Assembly (NCBI RefSeq): GCF_013868135.1
Contig: NZ_JACEMU010000004.1
Location: 930,001-994,000, forward strand
Direction: 5' to 3'
Source of the DNA: Paracoccus sp. S1E-3
GTDB lineage: Bacteria > Pseudomonadota > Alphaproteobacteria > Rhodobacterales > Rhodobacteraceae
DNA: 64,000 nt
The position numbers and the translations under genes were made by a program. The notes beneath the pieces are model-generated. The model saw only the letters and a program-made list of their open reading frames with translations. It did not search any database and had not been told where the DNA came from. Below, piece after piece: positions 27,972 to 36,718 of the stretch (position 1 is the stretch's first letter; every line of letters begins with the position of its first letter).

Positions 27972-28000
27972 TATATAGGCGAAACCGCGCCCGAGTCCAA
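27972..28000 (-). promoter_or_regulatory. Sigma-70-type promoter of the predicted small RNA
   Basis: On the minus strand TTGGAC (28000-27995), exactly 17 bp, then TATATA (27977-27972). The -10 and spacing are near ideal for a housekeeping sigma factor and stand out in this GC-rich sequence. The start would fall near 27965. Confidence 0.7.
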
Positions 28001-28084
28001 GGCTGTTGTTTGTCACGGTAAACGCCCTCGGATAGGCTGCGCATTGAAATCACTGGTATTTGCCAGAGCGAAGCGAAGGACTGC

Positions 28085-29959
28085 ATGCGAATCTTCAATT
28101 TCCCTAACGATTCCGCGATCAAGCCAGCCCTTCTGGCCGCTTTCTGCACCCTCGTGACTGTTGCAGCGATGCCGCTGACAAGTGCCGCCGACCCCGCGCA
28201 TGGCATCGCCATGTATGGCGAGCCGGCCCTGCCCGAGGGTTTCACGCATCTGCCATATGCCAATCCTGACGCTGCGAAAGGCGGCTCGATTCGGCTGCCC
28301 GAATCGGGCAGCTTCGATTCGCTTAAGCCTTGGGTTCTCAAGGGCAATCCGGCCTTTCCACTGCTGACCATGCCGGGCGTTCTGGCCGAAACGCTGATGC
28401 TGCGCTCGCTCGACGAACCCTTCACGCTTTACGGGCTGCTGGCCGAGACCGTCGAAACCGATCCCGACCGCACATGGGTGGAATTCGCCCTCCGCCCCGA
28501 AGCGCGTTTCTCGGATGGCTCGCCCGTCACGGTGGAGGACGTGATGTGGTCCTATGAGACGCTGGGCACCCAAGGGCACCCCCGCTATCGCGCCGCCTGG
28601 GGCAAGGTCGCGAAGATGGAACAGACCGGCCCGCACAAGATCCGCATCACCTTCAACACCCCGGATCGCGAACTGGCGCTTTTGATGGGGATGCGTCCGG
28701 TGCTGAAGAAAGCCCAGTGGGAGGGCAAGGATTTCGCGCAATCGGGGCTGGAGGTGCCCATCGGCTCGGGTCCCTATGTGATCGAGAAGGTTGATCCGGG
28801 CCGCTCGCTGACCCTGCGCAAGAACCCTGACTGGTGGGGAAAGGATCTGCCGGTCAATCAGGGGCTGCACAATCTCGACCGCATCACCTACGATTATTAC
28901 GGCGACGCCAATGCCATGTTCGAGGCCTTCAAGGGGGGCGAGTTGGATGTCTGGCGCGAATTGAGCCCGAGCCGCTGGGAAAACGAGTTCGACTTCCCGG
29001 CCGTCACCTCGGGTCAGGTGGTTCTGTCCGACATTCCGAACAATCGCCCGACCGGCATCACCGGTTTCGTGATGAATACCCGCAATCCGATCTTCGCCGA
29101 CTGGCGGGTTCGGCAGGCCCTGATCGAGGCCTTCAACTGGCAATTCATCAACAACACCCTCTCGGGCGGGAAGGATCAGCGCATCACCTCCTATTTCGCC
29201 AATTCCGATCTGGGGATGACCCCCGGCGCGCCCGCCGAAGGGCGCGAACTGTCGCTGCTGCAACCTTTCGCAGCTGATCTGCCCCCCGGCACGATCGAAG
29301 GCTATGCCCTGCCTGAGGGCACCGACCGGCCGCTGGACCGCGCCGCCCTGAAGCGGGCGACGAAACTGCTGGCGGAAGCCGGCTGGACCGTCCGCGATGG
29401 CCAGCTGGTCAATGCGGAGGGCAAGCCCTTCCGGTTCGAGATCCTGCTGAACCTGTCGGGCAGCGCCATCACCACCGCCGCCGAGATGCGGCAGATGTCG
29501 GAAATCTATGCGCAGGCGCTGCACAGCCTTGGCATATCCCCCGTCATCACGCTGCTGGACAGCGCCCAATATACCCAGCGCACCAATACCTATGCCTTTG
29601 ACATGACCTGGTTTGACCGTGCGCTGTCGCTGTCGCCGGGCAATGAACATCTGCTCTACTGGGGCGCCAACGGGGTGACCGAGCCGGGAACCCGCAACCT
29701 GATGGGGATGAACTCGCCCGCGGCCGAGGCGATGATCGCGGCGATGCTGAACTCCACCAGCCGGGAGGACTACGTGGCCGCCGTCCACGCCCTTGACCGG
29801 GTGCTCACTGCGGGGCGCTATGTGATTCCGGTGGGCTTCGCACCGGCAAGCCATCTGGCGCATGACAAGACGCTGAAATTTCCCGCGACGACGCCGATTT
29901 ATGGCGATTATCCCGGATTCCTGCCCGAAACCTGGTGGCGCGAGGGCGGTGCGTCGTAA
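28085..29959 (+). CDS. Peptide ABC transporter binding protein, YejA-like
   Basis: A 624-residue family 5 extracellular solute-binding protein. A signal peptide covers about residues 1-35 (SAADPAHG context at its end). The mature start HGIAMYGEPALPEGFTHLPY followed by a Lys-Gly-Gly strand is typical of the YejA/microcin C and oligopeptide binding branch; DPDRTWVEFALRPEARFSDG and VDPGRSLTLRKNPDWWGKDL are further family features. It would deliver peptides to a Yej-type permease, but no permease or ATPase gene follows; the next gene is unrelated, so the partners are elsewhere. Confidence 0.88.
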   Translation: MRIFNFPNDSAIKPALLAAFCTLVTVAAMPLTSAADPAHGIAMYGEPALPEGFTHLPYANPDAAKGGSIRLPESGSFDSLKPWVLKGNPAFPLLTMPGVLAETLMLRSLDEPFTLYGLLAETVETDPDRTWVEFALRPEARFSDGSPVTVEDVMWSYETLGTQGHPRYRAAWGKVAKMEQTGPHKIRITFNTPDRELALLMGMRPVLKKAQWEGKDFAQSGLEVPIGSGPYVIEKVDPGRSLTLRKNPDWWGKDLPVNQGLHNLDRITYDYYGDANAMFEAFKGGELDVWRELSPSRWENEFDFPAVTSGQVVLSDIPNNRPTGITGFVMNTRNPIFADWRVRQALIEAFNWQFINNTLSGGKDQRITSYFANSDLGMTPGAPAEGRELSLLQPFAADLPPGTIEGYALPEGTDRPLDRAALKRATKLLAEAGWTVRDGQLVNAEGKPFRFEILLNLSGSAITTAAEMRQMSEIYAQALHSLGISPVITLLDSAQYTQRTNTYAFDMTWFDRALSLSPGNEHLLYWGANGVTEPGTRNLMGMNSPAAEAMIAAMLNSTSREDYVAAVHALDRVLTAGRYVIPVGFAPASHLAHDKTLKFPATTPIYGDYPGFLPETWWREGGAS

Positions 29960-30043
29960 GGGAACCCACCGCCCTCGGACGCAGTTTCAGCAAAAGGAAC
30001 GCCGGCACAGCGCCATGGCGTCGGAAGATGAAGGAACCTGTCC

Positions 30044-30382
30044 ATGAAGTGGCATCACGTTGCCGATAACTGGCCCGCATTCTATGAAGCGATTATCGAC
30101 CGCTGGCCGGGCGTGGACGAATCCGACCTGGACGAAATCGATGGCGATCAGCGCCAGTTTTTGCGCCTCATCGCCGATGTCGAGGGGCTGGAGAACGACG
30201 AAGCGCGCGAGGAGATCCGCGAATGGCTGGCGGGCGAAATTCCGGCCGATGTGGTCATGGATGAAAGTCACGACGACCGCTCGATCCGCAATTCGGCCAA
30301 ATATGTCGGCGATGGCGAAGACGAATATGACGACGACGCCCGCTTCGGCGACGATGACGAGGTGCCCGACGACGGCGATTGA
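30044..30382 (+). CDS. Small acidic protein of unknown function
   Basis: A 112-residue very acidic protein. The opening MKWHHVADNWPAFYEAIIDR and the following DESDLDEIDGD segment recall the CsbD-like stress protein fold (NW...F...WG...DLD), although the similarity is loose. The last 30 residues are almost all Asp, Glu and Gly, likely disordered. GAAGGAA lies about ten bases upstream. It stands at the edge of the gene-poor stretch and follows the YejA-like gene by 84 bp. Confidence 0.68.
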   Translation: MKWHHVADNWPAFYEAIIDRWPGVDESDLDEIDGDQRQFLRLIADVEGLENDEAREEIREWLAGEIPADVVMDESHDDRSIRNSAKYVGDGEDEYDDDARFGDDDEVPDDGD

Positions 30383-31550
30383 CAGCCACTACGCGGGCGA
30401 TTGCTCTTCGTGCGATACAGGCGCGTTCGGGACCAGGGGAAGCCCGAGCGCAGGCAGCAAGCCTCGGCATCCGACCTCATAGCGGTCGTGGCATGGGCAG
30501 CGTGGCAACAGCCCGGCTTCCGCAACTGGATGCCATGGTCAGAGGCGGGTTGCCCGACCGGTCCGCGAGGTCCCTTTCGCGATCCGCAGCTTGGGGTCGC
30601 CCATACGATCGGTAGATCCCCGTCGCACCAGCAATCTGGTCGCCAATGAGGAGGTCGCGTTTGGCGCGCGTCGATGCCCGATCGGATGCCATCCACGCCC
30701 GGTCCGTGGCCCGGCGGCCAAGCGTCCGGGTGTAGGCCGGTATGGCGACCATGGCAGCGGTGTGGATTTCGCGGCACAGATCCCGCGTCCGGCCACCGAT
30801 CTCAATTGCTGGACATGGGCTGGTTGCGACCTTGGGAACCGCGCCCTTCTGGTCATCGGCAACTTGGCTTGCCAACACGGATCGACGGTCATGGCGGTGA
30901 CGGCATCGGCGGATCGCACCCGCCAGGGCGCGCAGCCTCGGCCTCTGCATCCCCATCACACGCGGCACCGTTGCCACCTGCCCAAGCATGCGTTCGGTCG
31001 GGCCATCTTCCACGCCGCGCGCCCCGCCGGTCACGGACAAGAAAAATGCCTCGGCAACGCCCGCTCGTGCGAGGCAGCCGCCCGAAGCAACCCTCCCCAG
31101 CCTCGCCTGCGGTTCGGGCCATAGTGGCGGAACGACCGGCCTTTCACCTGCTCCGGTCTGGCGACCTTTGCCATCTCAAGCCCGCTTCCGGTTATGGGAG
31201 GGCGGGCGATTATTCTGATCTCGCGCAGGACAATGCCTTATGCCTCCGCTGTCGCGCGCTGTCTTTGATCCGGCCGAACAGGTCAGGCGCGTCCGCCAGC
31301 TGAATCTGCCGCACCCGGCTTGGCTTGGCGGAGAGCGCACCAAAGGTCGCGCATGATCCTGCCGTATGATCCCCGCTGCTTCAGGACTGAGCCGCCATCC
31401 GGCGGGAGGTCCGATCTTTTGAGGGCCAAACCGCTTTTCGCGGCGACCTCTGCCGAACTGCGGCACCAGCAGGTATTCCCTTGAACCACGCCGTTGCGGC
31501 AGGCTTCCTCCCAGCCGGGATAAGATCTCGAACTGCCAGCCCTTCGGCAC
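30383..31550. other. About 1.2 kb without a recognisable gene
   Basis: Several open frames exist on both strands (the longest run on the minus strand covers 30477-31190 without a stop), but none gives a recognisable domain, a good ribosome site, or the codon bias of the neighbours (CGA, GCA and CCA are common in it). The likeliest reading is decayed coding DNA or mobile-element residue. In related genomes other genes such as alaS often lie near recA; nothing like that is visible here. Confidence 0.5.
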
Positions 31551-31551
31551 G

Positions 31552-31581
31552 AAAAAACCCGCCAAAGCGACCTTTGGCGGG
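31552..31581 (-). terminator. Intrinsic terminator of recA
   Basis: On the minus strand a 10-bp perfect stem (CCCGCCAAAG paired with CTTTGGCGGG), 4-base loop, followed by six T residues. It lies 34 bp downstream of the recA stop. Confidence 0.88.
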
Positions 31582-31614
31582 GTTTCTCGTGCGTTTCATC
31601 GCGTCAAACCGGTC

Positions 31615-32673
31615 TCATTCGTCCGACAGGACATCATCCTCGCCACCTGCGACGGCGAAATCAAGACCGTGGCTGGCGCGGATCTTGTCCTCGATATCAT
31701 AGGCCATGGCCGGGTTGTCGCGCAGAAACTGCTTGGCGTTTTCGCGCCCCTGCCCGATCCGTTCGTCGCCATAGGAATACCACGCGCCCGATTTCTCGAC
31801 CACGCCAGCCTTCACGCCGAGGTCGATCAGCTCGCCCGTCTTGGAGATCCCTTCGCCATACATGATGTCGAATTCGACCTGCCGGAAAGGCGGCGCAACC
31901 TTGTTCTTGACCACCTTCACCTTGGTCGAGTTGCCCACCACCTCGTCGCGATCCTTGATCGCGCCGGTGCGGCGGATGTCCAGACGGACCGAGGCGTAGA
32001 ATTTCAGCGCATTCCCGCCCGAGGTCGTTTCCGGGTTGCCGAACATCACGCCGATCTTCATGCGGATCTGGTTGATGAAGATCACCATGCAATTGCTGCG
32101 CCCGATCGAGGCGGTCAGCTTGCGCATCGCCTGGCTCATCAGACGGGCCTGCGCGCCGACCTGATGGTCGCCCATGTCGCCCTCGATTTCCGCCTTGGGC
32201 GTCAGCGCCGCAACCGAATCGACCACCACCAGACTGACCGCGCCCGAGCGCACCAGCGTATCGACGATCTCCAGCGCCTGCTCGCCGGTATCGGGCTGCG
32301 AGATCAGCAGCTCGTCCAGGTTCACGCCCAGCTTGCGGGCATATTGCGGATCCAGCGCGTGCTCGGCATCGACAAAGGCGCAGACGCCGCCCTTCTTCTG
32401 TTCCTCGGCGATGCAATGCAGCGTCAGCGTGGTCTTGCCCGAGCTTTCCGGCCCGTAGATCTCGATGATGCGGCCCTTCGGCAGCCCGCCGATCCCCAGC
32501 GCGATGTCCAGCCCCAGCGAGCCCGTCGAGGTGGCCTCGATCTCGGCCACCGGATTGTCGGCGCCCAGCTTCATGATCGAGCCCTTGCCGAACTGCCGTT
32601 CGATCTGCGCCAGCGCGCTGTCCAGGGCCTTCTGCTTGTCGGCCGATCTCTTGTCCATATTCGTGTCGCTCAT
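31615..32673 (-). CDS. recA: Recombinase RecA
   Basis: A 352-residue RecA. Walker [10 protein letters not shown] is at residues 74-82 (Lys80), Walker B is [11 protein letters not shown], and the L1/L2 loops are visible ([40 protein letters not shown]). It forms the filament for homologous recombination and triggers LexA self-cleavage. AAGGAG lies about ten bases upstream of the start. A GTTC-N7-GTTC box 63 bp upstream shows SOS control. A good terminator follows. Confidence 0.98.
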   Translation of the reverse strand: MSDTNMDKRSADKQKALDSALAQIERQFGKGSIMKLGADNPVAEIEATSTGSLGLDIALGIGGLPKGRIIEIYGPESSGKTTLTLHCIAEEQKKGGVCAFVDAEHALDPQYARKLGVNLDELLISQPDTGEQALEIVDTLVRSGAVSLVVVDSVAALTPKAEIEGDMGDHQVGAQARLMSQAMRKLTASIGRSNCMVIFINQIRMKIGVMFGNPETTSGGNALKFYASVRLDIRRTGAIKDRDEVVGNSTKVKVVKNKVAPPFRQVEFDIMYGEGISKTGELIDLGVKAGVVEKSGAWYSYGDERIGQGRENAKQFLRDNPAMAYDIEDKIRASHGLDFAVAGGEDDVLSDE

Positions 32674-32735
32674 CCTGCCAAACTCCTTGCCCTTATGTCA
32701 GAACACCTGTCCCGGCTCAATCGGCGCTGGCTGAT

Positions 32736-32750
32736 GTTCCATTAATGTTC
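32736..32750. promoter_or_regulatory. LexA (SOS) box of recA
   Basis: GTTC, seven bases, GTTC (a direct repeat, given on the plus strand; GAAC-N7-GAAC on the recA strand) is the standard alphaproteobacterial LexA site. It sits 63-77 bp upstream of the recA start, where the promoter should be. This supports normal SOS regulation of recA. Confidence 0.9.
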
Positions 32751-32875
32751 TCAATACGTGAACACCCGCCATATGGCAAGCGCGCTTGGGCATCGTGGCA
32801 TCAATTCGTTAACCGGAGGTTTACAGGCGGCTGACGGCGCCGTAATTCCGTGACGGATCAAATCGAGGCGACGTG

Positions 32876-33457
32876 ATGCTGATATTCTGGGATCAGAGGC
32901 TGGTGTTTCTGGCGACACCGAAAGCGGGTTCAACGGCTGTCGAAGTCGCGCTGGAGCCCCTGGCCAGCCTGGCCGTGCAGCGCCCGCCCGAAATGAAACA
33001 CGCCGATGCCGCGCGGTTCCACCGCCATATCCACCCCTGGCTGTCTGAAATGACAGCGGATCATTTCACCACCGTGGCGCTGATGCGCGAGCCGGTGGAA
33101 TGGCTGCGCAGCTGGTATCGCTTCTATCTACGTGACGAGCAGGATTCCGAAACCCCCGACAATTCCCGCTTCGAAGATTTCGTCCGGCTGTATCTCGCCC
33201 ATCCTGAATCTGTCACCCAGGGGATCGGCACCCAGTCGGCCTTCCTGACCGGCGGCGACGCGCCGGTCGATCGCATCTTCCGCTATGAGGACATGGCCGC
33301 CTTCACCCATTTCCTTGACGAATGGCTGGACTGCGCGATCAACCTGCCGCGCATCAACGTGCCGCCTTCGGCCGATGTGACCCTGTCGTCCGCGACCGAG
33401 GCCGAATTGCGCCTCGCGCTCGCCCCCGATTTCAGGCTTTACGCCACGCTCAGCTAG
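32876..33457 (+). CDS. Small sulfotransferase-like protein
   Basis: A 193-residue protein. TPKAGSTAVEVAL near residue 15 fits the 5'-phosphosulfate-binding loop of sulfotransferases (K-A/S-G-S/T-T), and MREPVEWLRSWYRFYLRD near 70 fits the 3'-phosphate site. It is much shorter than typical sulfotransferases (about 250-300 residues) but is similar in size to short Rhodobacterales homologues annotated as sulfotransferase-family. A GTG start 3 bp upstream is also possible. Its role is unknown. It ends 4 bp before the convergent cckA. Confidence 0.72.
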   Translation: MLIFWDQRLVFLATPKAGSTAVEVALEPLASLAVQRPPEMKHADAARFHRHIHPWLSEMTADHFTTVALMREPVEWLRSWYRFYLRDEQDSETPDNSRFEDFVRLYLAHPESVTQGIGTQSAFLTGGDAPVDRIFRYEDMAAFTHFLDEWLDCAINLPRINVPPSADVTLSSATEAELRLALAPDFRLYATLS

Positions 33458-33461
33458 CCGG

Positions 33462-35492
33462 TCAGGCGGCGCGTTCCAGCTTGTCGCCCACCGCCGCGAT
33501 CAGATCGGTCAGCGAGAAGGGTTTCTGCAGGAAAGATGCGCCCTCGACCGGGTTGCGGCCATCCGCGAACACATCCTCGGTATAGCCCGACATGAAGATC
33601 ACCCGCGTCCCCGGCCGGTCCTTCAATGCGCGGCGCACCCAGCTGAGGCCGTCGAGCCCCGGCATCACCACGTCGGAGACGAACAGGTCAACTTTCAGCC
33701 GGTCATCGGCCAGCAATTCCAACGCTTCCTCGCCCGAGGCGGCCTCGACCACCTGATAGCCACGCAGCTTGAGCGCCCGGCTGGCGAAGGCGCGGACCGG
33801 CGCCTCGTCCTCGACGAGCAGCACGCGCTGATCGGGGGGGGCGGTCATCGAAACCGTCCGCGTCGGCGCCGGCGCTTCCTCGGGCTCGAGATCGGCGCCC
33901 AGATGGACCGGCAGATAGATGGTGAAGGTCGTCCCTACATCCGGTACGCTGTCACACATGATGTAACCGCCGGTCTGCTTGACAATGCCGTATGCGGTCG
34001 AGAGGCCGAGGCCGGTCCCCTCGCCCACGCGCTTGGTGGTGAAGAAGGGTTCGAAGATCTTGCCCATCAGGTCGGCGGGAATACCGCAGCCCTGATCGGC
34101 GACCGCCACCCGCACATAGCGGCCCGGCGGCACCGCGAAACGGCCATGCAACTGCGGCTTCAGCAGGTCGACATTCTGGGTGGTGATGCTGATACGGCCG
34201 CCCTCGGTCATGGCGTCGCGCGCGTTCACTACCAGATTCATGATCACCTGCTCGATCTTGCCACGGTCGGCGCGCACCGGGTCCAGCCGGGGGTCGTGGC
34301 GCTGCTCCACCGTGATCTTCTCGCCCACCAGCCGGTTCAGCAGATGCGAGAGATCGGCGATGGTGTTGCGCAGATCAACGCGCTGCGGCTTCAGCGTCTG
34401 CTTGCGCGAGAAGGCCAGCAGGTGGCTGACCAGATTGGCGGCGCGGTTGGCGTTCTGGCTGATCTGATCGAGATCGGCGTAATCGGGATCGCCCTTGTCA
34501 TGGCGCAGCATCAACAGGTCGCAATGCCCGCTGATCGCGGTCAGCAGGTTGTTGAAATCATGCGCGATGCCGCCCGCCAGCTGGCCCACCGCCTGCATCT
34601 TCTGGCTTTGCACGAACTGCGCCTCGAGCGTCTTCAGCGCGCGGGCATCCGACAGCACCGCGATCAGGGTGCGCGGCTCGTTTTCTTCGGCGTGAAGGGA
34701 AACCTGGATGAACCGGTCCTGCCCGGCGCGGGGCGCGCGCAGCACCTCGGGCGCGGCGGGGCCGCTGGCGGCAAGGGCCTCGGCCAGCCAGTTTTCGACG
34801 GGGCGCCCGAGCCCGTCCAGCAGTTTCGAGACATGCTGCCCGGTGGCATCGCCGCCGCAATAGGGCTCGGCCGCACGGTTGGCGTGCAGGACGGTGCCAT
34901 CCACCGCCAGCCGCAGCACGGCAATGGGCAGGCGATCGTAATCCATCGGCTCGATGGCGGCGGGCGCCTTCGGCTCGGCCGGCAGGGACAGCCGGACGAG
35001 GCTGGCGCCCGCGCGTTCGGCGGTCAGTTGGCGGCTGTCGGGCAAGTGCTGGCCGGCCCGCCCATGACGCAGCGCGCGGGCAAGCAGCCGCGCGGTTTCA
35101 CCGCCCGCATCTGCCAGTTGCCCGGCCAACAGCTGCGCCAGCGGCCGGCCCGCATGGTCGCCCCAGTGATCCAGCGCCTCGGGCGATTGGGCCAGAATCA
35201 TGCCCTCCCCGGTCACCGCCCATTCGGGATGGCCGGAGGTTTGCATCTGAGGCAGCAACCGGGCCAATTGGCGACGCTGGGCCAGCCCGTCACGGGCGTG
35301 GGAAAGTGCGATACTGCCGCCCAGCAGATACCAGCCCAGAACGGCCATCAGCGCGCCAAGCGACAGCGTCACCCCCGGATTGGGACGCGCGCCATGGGCA
35401 TAAAGCCACATCTCGCCCAGCACCACCGGCAGAACCAGCACCGGCACCCACAGCCCGAGATTGCGCGGCAGCCGTTGCAGCCATTTCGCCAT
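33462..35492 (-). CDS. cckA: Cell-cycle hybrid histidine kinase CckA
   Basis: A 676-residue hybrid kinase. Two membrane spans (about residues 11-30 and 40-60) are followed by PAS-like regions, a dimerisation domain with His311 in [20 protein letters not shown], an ATPase domain ([28 protein letters not shown]), and a C-terminal receiver with Asp607 in [12 protein letters not shown]. The layout and the HDFNN box are those of CckA, which phosphorylates CtrA through ChpT and sets the cell cycle and motility programme. The start at 35492 (MAKWLQRL) is preferred over one at 35519 because of a GGAAGGG ribosome site. Confidence 0.93.
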   Translation of the reverse strand: MAKWLQRLPRNLGLWVPVLVLPVVLGEMWLYAHGARPNPGVTLSLGALMAVLGWYLLGGSIALSHARDGLAQRRQLARLLPQMQTSGHPEWAVTGEGMILAQSPEALDHWGDHAGRPLAQLLAGQLADAGGETARLLARALRHGRAGQHLPDSRQLTAERAGASLVRLSLPAEPKAPAAIEPMDYDRLPIAVLRLAVDGTVLHANRAAEPYCGGDATGQHVSKLLDGLGRPVENWLAEALAASGPAAPEVLRAPRAGQDRFIQVSLHAEENEPRTLIAVLSDARALKTLEAQFVQSQKMQAVGQLAGGIAHDFNNLLTAISGHCDLLMLRHDKGDPDYADLDQISQNANRAANLVSHLLAFSRKQTLKPQRVDLRNTIADLSHLLNRLVGEKITVEQRHDPRLDPVRADRGKIEQVIMNLVVNARDAMTEGGRISITTQNVDLLKPQLHGRFAVPPGRYVRVAVADQGCGIPADLMGKIFEPFFTTKRVGEGTGLGLSTAYGIVKQTGGYIMCDSVPDVGTTFTIYLPVHLGADLEPEEAPAPTRTVSMTAPPDQRVLLVEDEAPVRAFASRALKLRGYQVVEAASGEEALELLADDRLKVDLFVSDVVMPGLDGLSWVRRALKDRPGTRVIFMSGYTEDVFADGRNPVEGASFLQKPFSLTDLIAAVGDKLERAA

Positions 35493-35548
35493 GAGACGTT
35501 TTCCCTTCCAACTCCCCATCGGCTTAGCGCTCAGAGTTTAACAAAGGA

Positions 35549-36718
35549 TTAACGTCCATCATCTTCGCGCCGCAGCAGCGCCAGGAAGAACCCATCCGAA
35601 GCATTTTCCGGCGACCAGGTCTGTGACATTTCATGCCGGAAATCGGGATGCCGGGAAAGAAACCCGTCAACCTGACTACCATTTTCGGCATCCAGCAACG
35701 AACAGGTCATATAGGCGATCCGCCCTCCCGGCCGAACCAGCGGCGCGACCTGAGACAGGATCTGCGCCTGGGTCCGGCGCAGCTCATCCAGCGCCGTGCG
35801 CGTGAGCCGCCATTTGGCATCGGGCGTGCGCCGCCATGTGCCCGAGCCGGAGCAGGGCACATCCGTCACCACCAGATCGTAATCCCCGCCCAGCGTGTCG
35901 GGGGGCGACAGCGCGATCCGCGCACCGGCACGGCGCGCCCGCTCGGGCAGGTCGGACATGCGGGCGGGCGCAGCATCATGGGCGGTCAGTTCCACCGTCT
36001 CGCGCGCGGCGAGGGCCAGCGACTTGCCACCGCCGCCGGCGCAGAAATCCAGCACCCGCGCGCCTTTCGACAGCGGCAGCGCCGCGCAGGCCAGCTGGGG
36101 CGAGAGGTCCTGCAGCTCGACCAACCCGTCGCGATAGGCCGCCGAACCGGCGATGCGCCGTTCGCCCGCGGTGACGCGCAGCGCGGTGGGCAGGCTGTCA
36201 TGCGGCTCGGTCTCGATCCCTTCGGCGGCGAGCGCTGCACGCGTGGCCTCGATGCTGGCGCGGCGCGGGTTGGCGCGCAGCCAGACCGGGGCGCGGACAC
36301 GCATCGCCTGGGCGAGCGGCAGCGCCGCTTCGCCCAATGCGGCCTGCCAGTCCGGCCATATCCAATCGGGCAGATCCGGCAGCGCTGCGGCCCGTGCCGG
36401 ATCGCCGCCGGCGAGTTCCGCCGCGGTTGGGGGTGCGGGCGCATGTCCCTCGCCGGTGAAGACCGTGGCCGGGTCCTCGGCGCGGGCGCGGATGAGGCCC
36501 AGCATCAGCCCGCGCCCGGTCAGCGCGCCGCCCCATGCGGCCAGACTGTCACGGCGGCGGAGGGCTTCGAACACCAGATCCCGGATGGCCGCGCGGTCGC
36601 CAGAGCCGGCGAAGCGGCTGGCGCGTGCCCAGCCGATCAGCGCGGCCTCGGCCGGGGTGCCCGCCAGCACCCGGTCGAGGATGCCGATGGCGGCCTCGAT
36701 GCGGGCAGCCGGCGTCAT
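35549..36718 (-). CDS. RsmB/NOP-type RNA cytosine-5 methyltransferase
   Basis: A 389-residue RNA m5C methyltransferase. The N-terminal NusB-like helical part is followed by a SAM domain with LDFCAGGGGKSLAL, DVPCSGSGTWRRTPD (catalytic Cys in PCSG) and AYMTCSLLDAENGSQV (second Cys). It methylates cytosine in rRNA or tRNA. It overlaps the RND permease gene by 4 bp (ATGA), an unusual link between an RNA-modifying enzyme and an efflux pump. Confidence 0.88.
   Translation of the reverse strand: MTPAARIEAAIGILDRVLAGTPAEAALIGWARASRFAGSGDRAAIRDLVFEALRRRDSLAAWGGALTGRGLMLGLIRARAEDPATVFTGEGHAPAPPTAAELAGGDPARAAALPDLPDWIWPDWQAALGEAALPLAQAMRVRAPVWLRANPRRASIEATRAALAAEGIETEPHDSLPTALRVTAGERRIAGSAAYRDGLVELQDLSPQLACAALPLSKGARVLDFCAGGGGKSLALAARETVELTAHDAAPARMSDLPERARRAGARIALSPPDTLGGDYDLVVTDVPCSGSGTWRRTPDAKWRLTRTALDELRRTQAQILSQVAPLVRPGGRIAYMTCSLLDAENGSQVDGFLSRHPDFRHEMSQTWSPENASDGFFLALLRREDDGR

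Noticed and set aside
30477..31040. Long open frame on the minus strand in the gene-poor stretch
   Set aside because: No recognisable domain, no ribosome site and poor codon bias; long open frames arise by chance at this GC content.
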